This document shows, in pieces, positions 16,025 to 23,656 of a DNA stretch of 38,289 nucleotides; within the stretch, counting starts at the first letter, position 1, and every line of letters begins with the position of its first letter. The position numbers were made by a program, and so were the translations under genes. Source of the DNA: Candidatus Protoclostridium stercorigallinarum. GTDB taxonomy: Bacteria > Bacillota > Clostridia > Christensenellales > Pumilibacteraceae. The stretch is taken from contig DXHS01000012.1 of NCBI GenBank assembly GCA_019113275.1, positions 1-38,289 on the forward strand, written 5' to 3'. Under the pieces are notes generated by a model. The model did no database searches, had not been told where the DNA came from, and saw only the letters and a program-made list of their open reading frames with translations.

Positions 16025-17515
16025 ATGCCGGTCACTTCTTTCGACATTTATAAGATCGTGTTCATGGCGGAGCTTCTGGTATCCGAATGCCTTTTCGTGT
16101 TCAGGCTCAAGCGGCGGCGGATGTTCGCGTTGCGTGCCGCCCTGTCGGTGTTCGTCTGTCTTGCTTCGGCGGTATTCGTTCCCGTCGTCGCATATAATGC
16201 GGCGTATACGTCCTTTTTGTTCGTCGCGTTCTTTGTCGTTACGCTGCTGTGTGCGAAATTCTGTTTTGCGGAAAGTTGGTACAATGTATTTTTCTGCTGC
16301 ATAGCGGCGTATACCATACAGCATCTGGCGTACGAACTGTTCAATTACATAAGTTCGGTCTCCGGCATAGTCACTTCCTATTCGGACAACATATACAGCG
16401 ATTCGGCTCCCGTGGTGCCGGACGCGTACACCGTTGTAATGTACTTCGGCATATATGCGACGGTATATTGGCTGATGTTCGTCCTTTTCGGAACGCGTGT
16501 GCGCAAGGCGGAGGAAATGTCGCTCAGGGGCGGCTGGATGCTGTTCCTTGCGGCGATGATAATACTTGTCGATATAGTATTCAACGCCGTTACCGTGTAC
16601 GAGTGGTACGAAAACCCCAACGCGGTATACCGCACGGTAGTCTTTTTGTATAACATCGTCTGTTGCCCGCTCGCGCTCATCGTGCAGTTCGGGCTTTTGT
16701 CGCGTAAAAATCTCGAAAAGGAACTGTATGCCGTGCGCAGTCTGCGGCGGATGGAGCGCAAGCAGTACTACGTATCCAAAGAGAGCATGGATCTGATAAA
16801 CCGCAAGTGTCACGACATAAAATTCCAGTTGCGCAGATACGGGCGGGATATGGCGCTCGGAGAGGACGCGATAAAAGATCTGGAAGAGGCGGTATCCATA
16901 TACGATACTTCGGTAAAAACGGGCAATACGGCGCTCGACTCCATAATAGGCGAGAAGAACATGTTCTGCAAGATGAACGGCATAAAGTTCACTTGCATGG
17001 CGGACGGAGCCGCGCTTTCTTTCATGCGCGAAGTGGATATCTATTCGCTGTTCGGCAATATGCTCGAGAATGCCGTAGACGCGGTCGGACGGCTGGACGA
17101 AGCAAACAGGATCATCGGGCTCGTGGTGCGCAGAGAGCACGATATGGTATCCGTCAATGCGTACAACTATTATTCGGGAGACCTTGTCATGAAAGACGGT
17201 CTGCCCGTGACGTCGAAAGGCGATCCGAAATATCACGGCTACGGTATGCGCAGCATAGAGGCCATCACCGACAAATACGGCGGCAGCGTGTCCGTCGCCG
17301 CAGACGACGGGATATTCAGGCTGAATATCATGCTGCCCGTAACGCGGTCGGGGCAGCCCGATATGGAAACGGGCGCCGACGCCGAAACTCCGGAAGAAGA
17401 GATCGCGGGCGTGCGCGCGGGAGCGATAGTTATCCCGCCCGCGCTCATAGCGGCGTTCGTTTCGTTCGGACTGCTGATAATATCCTGCCACGAAGCGCTC
17501 ACCGCCGTCGTATGA
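16025..17515 (+). CDS. HK3: GHKL sensor histidine kinase with an extra C-terminal membrane segment
   Basis: A 496-residue sensor. About six N-terminal hydrophobic segments (to about 230) include a long polar loop with SSVSGIVTSYSDNIYSDSAP. His263 lies in RKCHDIKFQLRRYG; N box LFGNMLENAVDAV and G box HGYGMRSIEAI follow, then DGIFRLNIMLPV where such kinases normally end. Here about 55 residues continue: a polar, acidic linker (DMETGADAETPEEE) and a hydrophobic segment at about 466-488 (AIVIPPALIAAFVSFGLLI). A transmembrane helix after the ATPase domain is unusual for the AgrC class. It abuts RR3 with no gap and ends in front of a terminator. It is close to HK1 in its catalytic half. Confidence 0.88.
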   Translation: MPVTSFDIYKIVFMAELLVSECLFVFRLKRRRMFALRAALSVFVCLASAVFVPVVAYNAAYTSFLFVAFFVVTLLCAKFCFAESWYNVFFCCIAAYTIQHLAYELFNYISSVSGIVTSYSDNIYSDSAPVVPDAYTVVMYFGIYATVYWLMFVLFGTRVRKAEEMSLRGGWMLFLAAMIILVDIVFNAVTVYEWYENPNAVYRTVVFLYNIVCCPLALIVQFGLLSRKNLEKELYAVRSLRRMERKQYYVSKESMDLINRKCHDIKFQLRRYGRDMALGEDAIKDLEEAVSIYDTSVKTGNTALDSIIGEKNMFCKMNGIKFTCMADGAALSFMREVDIYSLFGNMLENAVDAVGRLDEANRIIGLVVRREHDMVSVNAYNYYSGDLVMKDGLPVTSKGDPKYHGYGMRSIEAITDKYGGSVSVAADDGIFRLNIMLPVTRSGQPDMETGADAETPEEEIAGVRAGAIVIPPALIAAFVSFGLLIISCHEALTAVV

Positions 17516-17537
17516 CGGATCTTATGCGGTTGCCGTA

Positions 17538-17576
17538 ACGGGCTCTGCGGACTGCGGTCCGAAGAGCCCGTATTTT
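17538..17576 (+). terminator. Terminator of RR3-HK3
   Basis: A 15-bp stem with one mismatch, ACGGGCTCTGCGGAC / GTCCGAAGAGCCCGT, with a TGCG loop, followed by ATTTTG. Confidence 0.8.
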
Positions 17577-17626
17577 GTCGCGCCGTTTGATTATGTCGTT
17601 CCGAACTACCGATTATGCAAGAGTCA

Positions 17627-17655
17627 TTGCAATTTTTCCGTATCGGTATTATGCT
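17627..17655 (+). promoter_or_regulatory. Promoter of the Ig-like lipoprotein / GH3-3 operon
   Basis: -35 TTGCAA (17627-17632), 17-nt spacer, -10 TATGCT (17650-17655). The -35 region ATTGCAATTTTT is identical to that of HK2-RR2, and resemblance continues for about 10 more bases. Confidence 0.65.
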
Positions 17656-17717
17656 TTCCGAAAAGTCCGTCTTTCGCCTTGCGCGATAATATGATGACGG
17701 AAAAAAGGAGGAATAAT

Positions 17718-20411
17718 ATGCGTGGAAAAATCATTTTCCGGGAACTTACGGTCATCGTAGTATGTCTGGTCCTCGCGCTGTCCGCCGTTTTGTTTGCGGC
17801 GTGCGGCGACGGCGACAAAGTGAACGGGATAACGCTCGATCGGACGGATGTGTCGATCGAAACGGGCGAGACCGTTACTCTTACCGCAACGGTCGATCCC
17901 GAAGGGACCGAAGTCGAATGGAGCACTTCGGCTGCGGGCGTCGCGACGGTAAGCGATGGCGTTGTCACCGCCGTGGGGGCAGGCACCGCGACCATAACGG
18001 CTACCGCGGGGGACAAGACCGCGACGTGTAAGGTGACGGTCACCGAACCCGCCGTTCCCGAGAGCCTGAAAGTGACGTCATCGCGTACGCGCTACAATCT
18101 CGGCGACATGCTCGACCTGTCCTCGATCTCCGTTTCGGCGACGATGAGCGACGGCAGCACGCAGGTAGTGCGTCCCGCAGACTGCGATATCACGCTGTCC
18201 GCCGGCAACAGCGATACGCTCGAGCTGACAGAGCTCGGCGACGTGACCGTAACGTTCTCTTACGAGGGCGCGTCGGGGAGCGTGAAGATATCCGTTCTCA
18301 ACAGCTTTATATTGCAGGCGGAGGACCGCGATATATGCGAGTGGAGCGCAGAATTCGGTACCGAGACCACCGTCGAAGGCGGTCAGGCGGTCTCCAATCT
18401 GGACGGCACCACGGGCGCGAGCCTGACGTGGTCGTTCTGGTCCGATGCTCTCGACGAAGTCGCGGTATACGTCAACATGGCGACGGGCGTCGGCGGAGTT
18501 TCCGTTGCCGACATGTTCGATCTGCGCGTCAACGGCAGGTCGACGACCGTCAACGACGTCATAGCATGGCCCGCCGACGGCAGCTGGGATGAAGGTTGGG
18601 TGACTTACAACGAGATAGAATTCGGCACCGTAACGGTCAATAAGGGATATAACGAGATATCTCTCGTAGTGCTCGACAGAGCGGGCAATATAGACTACAT
18701 AGCGCTCGCGAGCGACGAATCGCAGATAGCCGGCGCTACCGAAGAGCAGAAGGAGAACGGCATATTCGCGATAAGCGATATGTACATAAACGCGAGCGAT
18801 ACCGAGTTTGCGATCAACCCCGTTTACGGCAATCCCGATATGGCGTCGCATGAGGTGGAGTACACCTTCGACGGCGATGATATCATGATATCCGACGGGA
18901 AGGTTAAGGGGGTGACCGAAAACACGGTCACGACCGTTACGGCGACGACGGACTTTGCGGAGACGCAGTTCGACGTATACGTTCAGCCCATGGAGTATTT
19001 CGGCGAACTGTCCGTGCCCGACGTCACGGTGTTCACGGGTGACTCCGCTCCCATCCGCCCGACTTTCTCGACAGGCGTCAGCTATGCCGTCGATTACGCT
19101 TTCGAAGGGAACGGCATATCGGTCGACGGCAACGAGGTGACGGGGAATACCGCAGGTACGGTGACGGTGACCGCCACGACCGCGATCGGCCACACGACGC
19201 AATTCGACGTGACCGTTTACGATTCCGTATCCACGGCAGTCTGCGAAGCGGAGGACATCCCCGAAGAGAGCTTTGTCGCGGGCAGCGCGGGCGTTCCTAC
19301 TATCACTAATTTCGGCGACGCGAGCGGCGGAGCATATCTCGGCAACGTGTACATGAATGTCGGTCTCCGATTCACGTTCAGCGTGAACGCAGAAGAAGCG
19401 TGCGTGTCGCGCCTTATCCTCGGCATGTCTCTGCCCAGCATCGTGCCTCAGTCCAGGTTCTCCGCCGGTCTCAACGTTTACGTGAACGATCAGCTTTTCT
19501 CGACAGAGGATCCCATCGTGTACAATCCCGACGGTCTCTGGGAAGACTTCGACCGCGCAGACCTCGGATATATCGCGCTGAAAGAAGGCGTCAATACGGT
19601 GACATTCGAAGTCATCAGCGCTTACGTATGCAACATCGACTATCTCGAAGTGCAGGCTACGGCGGAAGTCACCGACGTCAACGCTCCCGCGACCGGCGAC
19701 GTTACCGTGAACACGCTGACGCTCGATAAGACTTCCGCGGCTCTCGAAACGGACGAGCACGTCAAACTGACGGCGACCGTAGACCCGACGAACGTCACCG
19801 TCGCGTGGAGCACGTCGGACGAAGACGTTGCGATCGTCAAAGACGGCGTAGTTACCGCCGTGGGAGAGGGCGCCGCCACGATAACCGCGACCGCAGGCAA
19901 TAAGACCGCGACCTGCGAGGTGACGGTAACGGATTATGACGCGGTCTCCGTCATAAGGTGCGAAGCGGAGGATATCCCCGCCGAGGGCTTTGTCGCCGGC
20001 AAAGCGGGCACGCCTACGGTCACCGAAGCGAGCGGCGCGAGCGGCGGAGCATATATCGGCAACACATATAACAATATGGGCGTACGCTTCACGTTCAGCG
20101 TGAACGCCGAGGAAGCATGCAAGGCGCGTCTCGTGCTCGGCATGGGGCTGTCCGGCGCGCTGGTCGACGCGTCGTTCTCCAGCGGGCTTAAAGTATACGT
20201 GAACGACGTTGAATTCACGACAAAAGATCCCGTAGTATATACGTATCAGAGCTGGGAGACTTTCGATCGCGCGGTGCTCGGCGAGGCGGATCTGAAAGAG
20301 GGCGTCAATACGATAACGTTCGAAGTGGTCGGCATCAACGCCGGCAACATGGACTACCTCGAGGTGCAGGCGATGTCCGCCGTTACGGACGTGAATGCGC
20401 CCGCGGCATGA
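17718..20411 (+). CDS. Large surface lipoprotein with Ig-like (BIG2) and CBM6/35-like modules
   Basis: An 897-residue predicted lipoprotein (lipobox FAAC, Cys29; AAGGAGGAA sets the start). Module order: BIG2 domain (about 36-112, ending ATITATAGDKTATCKVTV); an Ig-like domain (115-195); a CBM6/35-like domain starting FILQAEDRDICEW and ending AGNIDYIAL (about 197-335); two further Ig-like units (about 350-510); a second CBM-like domain CEAEDIPEESF...CNIDYLEVQA; a second BIG2 domain (about 664-742); and a third CBM-like domain CEAEDIPAEGF...GNMDYLEVQA. CBM 2 and 3 are recent duplicates, each closing with VTDVNAPA. CBM6/35-type modules bind polysaccharide, so the protein probably captures substrate for GH3-3, encoded 16 nt downstream. 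No catalytic domain is visible. Confidence 0.85.
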   Translation: MRGKIIFRELTVIVVCLVLALSAVLFAACGDGDKVNGITLDRTDVSIETGETVTLTATVDPEGTEVEWSTSAAGVATVSDGVVTAVGAGTATITATAGDKTATCKVTVTEPAVPESLKVTSSRTRYNLGDMLDLSSISVSATMSDGSTQVVRPADCDITLSAGNSDTLELTELGDVTVTFSYEGASGSVKISVLNSFILQAEDRDICEWSAEFGTETTVEGGQAVSNLDGTTGASLTWSFWSDALDEVAVYVNMATGVGGVSVADMFDLRVNGRSTTVNDVIAWPADGSWDEGWVTYNEIEFGTVTVNKGYNEISLVVLDRAGNIDYIALASDESQIAGATEEQKENGIFAISDMYINASDTEFAINPVYGNPDMASHEVEYTFDGDDIMISDGKVKGVTENTVTTVTATTDFAETQFDVYVQPMEYFGELSVPDVTVFTGDSAPIRPTFSTGVSYAVDYAFEGNGISVDGNEVTGNTAGTVTVTATTAIGHTTQFDVTVYDSVSTAVCEAEDIPEESFVAGSAGVPTITNFGDASGGAYLGNVYMNVGLRFTFSVNAEEACVSRLILGMSLPSIVPQSRFSAGLNVYVNDQLFSTEDPIVYNPDGLWEDFDRADLGYIALKEGVNTVTFEVISAYVCNIDYLEVQATAEVTDVNAPATGDVTVNTLTLDKTSAALETDEHVKLTATVDPTNVTVAWSTSDEDVAIVKDGVVTAVGEGAATITATAGNKTATCEVTVTDYDAVSVIRCEAEDIPAEGFVAGKAGTPTVTEASGASGGAYIGNTYNNMGVRFTFSVNAEEACKARLVLGMGLSGALVDASFSSGLKVYVNDVEFTTKDPVVYTYQSWETFDRAVLGEADLKEGVNTITFEVVGINAGNMDYLEVQAMSAVTDVNAPAA

Positions 20412-20427
20412 AATACGGAGATCGAAG

Positions 20428-23388
20428 ATGAGATCAATGGTCAAAAAGATCGTATTGGCAGCCGCGGTGTTCGTCCTTGCGGGCGTCATGATAGCAGCCA
20501 ATATAGTGCTTGCCGTCAACTCGACGGTCATACACAGCTGGTTCGATAAATCGACGAGCAGCTACGATAACAACGAGCAGCAGGCGGTGATAACGCAGGG
20601 CGACGAACTCGTCCGCGACATCGCGGAACAGAGCATGGTGCTGCTGCGCAACGAGAACGACACCCTTCCTCTCGACAAGGAAACGCAGGGTAAGGTCAAC
20701 CTGTTCGGCTGGAGCAGCTCGGACGCCGGATTCCTTCTCGTAGGCGGCGGCTCGGGCGGAACGACGCTCGACGACGATATTGCGTATACGCTGCAGGAGG
20801 CTCTCACTCAGGAAGGCGTCGAATACAATCCCGAGCTTTCGCGGCGTTACGCGGATTTCAGCGATACGAACGCAGACGCGAACAACACGCAGAACACGCT
20901 GACGTCCGTGCAGAACCCGGACGAGTCGTTCTATGACGACGCGCTCATGACCTCCGCGAAGGAATACTCGGATACCGCCATAGTGGTGATAAGCCGTTAC
21001 GGCTCGGAAAACAGCATAGGCGGCAATCAGGAGCTGTATAACATCACGGGTTATCAGAACGGCACCTATCTCGAGCTTACGGACGAAGAGCGGATCATAT
21101 TCGAAAAGATAAACGAATACGAGTTCGGGAACGTGATCGTGCTGCTCAACGTCTGTAACCTCGTGGAGTGCGGCTTTCTCGAAGATTACGACGTCGACGC
21201 CTGTTTGTACGTCGGCATGCCGGGGCAGTCCGGCGCCATCGCGATCCCTCGGATCATATACGGCGACGTGGCTCCGTCCGGGCGCAATGCGGATCTGTAC
21301 GCATATGACTGGCAGACGTATAATCCCGTTATGGCGAACAACTACTATATAGCCGAAAATGTGGTGTATGCCGAAGGGATATACTACGGCTATCGCTGGT
21401 ATGAGACGGCGGACGCGGAAGGATACTTCGACGGCGTGACGAACGGATACGGCAGCGGTTACGACGCCGTGGTACAGTATCCGTTCGGCTACGGGCTCGG
21501 TTATGCCGACTTCGAGTATATCGTGGAGTCGTGGCCGTCCGAGAACGGGCTCACCGCGGACGGAGAATATTCCGTCAGCGTACGCGTGGCGAACGTAGGC
21601 GACAGAACGGGCAACACGTATTCCGGAAGGGAGACGGTCCAGCTGTACGTTACTCCTCCGTATCACGAAGGTGAGATAGAAAAGTCGCATGTATCGTTGC
21701 TCGCGCTGGGTAAGACGGCGGAACTTGATCCGGGCGAAAGCCAGGTCATAACGCTTACGTTCTCCGCTTACGACATGGCGTCGTACGATTCATATGACGC
21801 CAACAAAAACGGTTTCGCGGGATGGGAGCTTGACGAAGGCTCGTACGAACTCAAACTCATGAGCGATTCGCACAACGTCGTGACCGCTCTCGGAGAGGGA
21901 AGTGAGGCTGCGACTTTCTCGATGAACGCCGCGGCGGACATAAAGATCGCGAGCGATCCCGTTACGGGCGCGGAAGTGGTCAACCGTTTCACCGGAAGCG
22001 ACGCGTACGGCGGACTTCCGATAGACGGGACCGTTTCGTCTGCAAAGTCGGACGCGGATAACATCTACATGAGCCGTGCGGGCGGATTCGCAGACTTTCC
22101 GACGGCGCGCGCGTCTTCGGCGGTGACTTCCGTAAACAGCGATTTCGTCTGCGATATACCCGACGAGATCTCTGCCGAGGCGAGCAGATATTCGTACGGC
22201 AGCGGCGGTCCGCTCAGGCTCACCGCGCTGGAGGACGGCTCCGCTCCCGAAGCGGGCGATCTCGACGGCTCCAGCCGCAAACCGCTGGTCTACAACGACG
22301 AACTGCTGCGCGATCTGTGGGATTACGAAAGCGAAACGTGGGACGTACTGCTCGACCAGATGAGCAAGACGGAGATCGTCACTCTTATTCAGTACGGCGG
22401 CTTCCAAACTTCGGACATAGTCAGCATAGGTAAGCCGAGGATCCTCGATCGCGACGGTCCCGCAGGTTTCAACAACAGCGTGTCGGGCGGTACGAGATAT
22501 GACAGCTGGACGGCATTCCCCTCCGAATCGCTGATCGCGTGCTCTTGGAGCAACGAGATCTGCTATTACATGGGGCTGTCCCAGGGCGCAGTAGGCAACA
22601 GTACGGGCGTCAACGGCTGGTACGCTCCCGGAGTCAATCTCCACCGTTCGCAGTATAATTCGAGGAACTTCGAATATTACAGCGAGGATCCCGTGCTTTC
22701 GGGCGTGCTTGCCGCCGAGGTGATACGCGGCGCCAAGAACAACAATCTGTACTGCTACATGAAGCATTTCGCGGCGAGCGAGTCGGGCAGGAACCCGTAC
22801 AACTGGAATACGTGGCTCACCGAGCAGACGCTGCGCGAGATCTACCTGAAGCCCTTCGAGATAGCTGTCAAGGACGGAGGAGCCAACGCCGTTATGACCG
22901 CGTTCAGCAACATAGGCAATATCTGGGCAGGCGGAAACGCGGCTTTGTGCACGGATATCCTGCGCGGAGAGTGGGGCTTCAAAGGCTCCGTCATAACGGA
23001 CTACTTCGCGAAAGATTACATGGTTCCCACGACGGGTATCCTGGCGGGCAACGATCTGTATCTCGCTCCCGGCGGCGTGGGAACGGCGACGATCTCCCTA
23101 CCGAACAACGATCTCGACAAACTGTACGCGGCGCGCCGAGCCGTTAAAAATATCCTGTATACTCTCGTCGATACGTACATGACCGCGACGGAATACAGGG
23201 ACGGCGACGGTGTGGACGACAGATACAATGTGGAGATAGGTACGTTCGTTCCTACGGAAGCTCCGTTCTCTCCGTTGTTCGTGTTCCTCTGGGTGCTGAT
23301 AGACGTCGTTCTTGCGGCAGGCATAGCCGTCTGCGCGGTGGTCTTCATCAAAAAACCCAAGTCAAATACGTCGGATCGCGGCGAGTAA
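20428..23388 (+). CDS. GH3-3: dual membrane-anchored GH3 glycosidase
   Basis: A 986-residue member of the inverted-order GH3 group. The N-terminal anchor (about 5-29) is followed by the alpha/beta domain (MVLLRNENDTLPL), PFGYGLGYADF with the FnIII-like domain, the catalytic barrel with DRDGPAGFNNSV, NLHRSQYNSRNFEYYSEDP, MKHFAASESGRN and WGFKGSVITD (likely nucleophile Asp858), and a C-terminal segment (about 945-970) with tail IKKPKSNTSDRGE. It keeps the DGPAG substrate-binding motif best of the four, but the acid/base loop reads SRYGSENSI: Glu194 is present while GEG is lost. GGAGA 7 nt upstream sets ATG 20428. It is second in the operon with the CBM lipoprotein and is followed by a perfect terminator. 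Confidence 0.88.
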   Translation: MRSMVKKIVLAAAVFVLAGVMIAANIVLAVNSTVIHSWFDKSTSSYDNNEQQAVITQGDELVRDIAEQSMVLLRNENDTLPLDKETQGKVNLFGWSSSDAGFLLVGGGSGGTTLDDDIAYTLQEALTQEGVEYNPELSRRYADFSDTNADANNTQNTLTSVQNPDESFYDDALMTSAKEYSDTAIVVISRYGSENSIGGNQELYNITGYQNGTYLELTDEERIIFEKINEYEFGNVIVLLNVCNLVECGFLEDYDVDACLYVGMPGQSGAIAIPRIIYGDVAPSGRNADLYAYDWQTYNPVMANNYYIAENVVYAEGIYYGYRWYETADAEGYFDGVTNGYGSGYDAVVQYPFGYGLGYADFEYIVESWPSENGLTADGEYSVSVRVANVGDRTGNTYSGRETVQLYVTPPYHEGEIEKSHVSLLALGKTAELDPGESQVITLTFSAYDMASYDSYDANKNGFAGWELDEGSYELKLMSDSHNVVTALGEGSEAATFSMNAAADIKIASDPVTGAEVVNRFTGSDAYGGLPIDGTVSSAKSDADNIYMSRAGGFADFPTARASSAVTSVNSDFVCDIPDEISAEASRYSYGSGGPLRLTALEDGSAPEAGDLDGSSRKPLVYNDELLRDLWDYESETWDVLLDQMSKTEIVTLIQYGGFQTSDIVSIGKPRILDRDGPAGFNNSVSGGTRYDSWTAFPSESLIACSWSNEICYYMGLSQGAVGNSTGVNGWYAPGVNLHRSQYNSRNFEYYSEDPVLSGVLAAEVIRGAKNNNLYCYMKHFAASESGRNPYNWNTWLTEQTLREIYLKPFEIAVKDGGANAVMTAFSNIGNIWAGGNAALCTDILRGEWGFKGSVITDYFAKDYMVPTTGILAGNDLYLAPGGVGTATISLPNNDLDKLYAARRAVKNILYTLVDTYMTATEYRDGDGVDDRYNVEIGTFVPTEAPFSPLFVFLWVLIDVVLAAGIAVCAVVFIKKPKSNTSDRGE

Positions 23389-23407
23389 GCCTGACGACAT
23401 TTGCGTG

Positions 23408-23445
23408 TATACCTTCGGGACTTTGGTCCCGAAGGTATATTTTAT
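23408..23445 (+). terminator. Terminator of the GH3-3 operon
   Basis: A perfect 14-bp stem, TATACCTTCGGGAC / GTCCCGAAGGTATA (23408-23421, 23426-23439), with TTTG loop and TTTTAT tail. Confidence 0.88.
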
Positions 23446-23502
23446 ATTGCGTCCGGCTGCGATTTTTGCCGTCGGGGGAGGCGGGCATTTTTACCGTTAA
23501 TG

Positions 23503-23519
23503 TGTGACAGTTTTGTGAT
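23503..23519 (+). promoter_or_regulatory. TGTGA-N6-TGTGA direct-repeat motif upstream of GH3-4
   Basis: TGTGACAGTTTTGTGA matches the motif upstream of GH3-1 (1026-1042) at 14 of 16 positions. It lies about 50 nt before the proposed -35 box. The regulator is unknown. Confidence 0.4.
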
Positions 23520-23566
23520 AACGCATGTTTGGGTCAAAAAATGTCCGATATCGGGCAATAAATGTC

Positions 23567-23597
23567 TTGCATTTTGGCGTAGGGGGGGGGGTATTAT
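23567..23597 (+). promoter_or_regulatory. GH3-4 promoter with G10 tract in the spacer
   Basis: -35 TTGCAT (23567-23572) in TTGCATTTTGGCGTA, resembling the TTGCAATTTTT boxes at 12800 and 17627; -10 TATTAT (23592-23597). The spacer is 19 nt and contains ten consecutive G (23582-23591). Eight G would give the optimal 17 nt. Other -10 choices just downstream (TATATA) still leave the tract in the spacer. Confidence 0.55.
23582..23591 (+). repeat. G10 homopolymer in the GH3-4 promoter
   Basis: Ten consecutive G between the proposed -35 and -10 boxes; see the promoter entry. It is the third long G tract in the GH3/regulator block. Confidence 0.7.
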
Positions 23598-23656
23598 TTA
23601 TATATCCCGAGCGGTCACTTAGGCGGCAGGGAAAATATAAAACAGGAGGAAATGTG

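Noticed and set aside
15017-17491. 824-codon minus frame opposite RR3-HK3
   Set aside because: Composition and lack of domains mark it as a shadow; the plus strand encodes recognisable REC, LytTR and GHKL domains.
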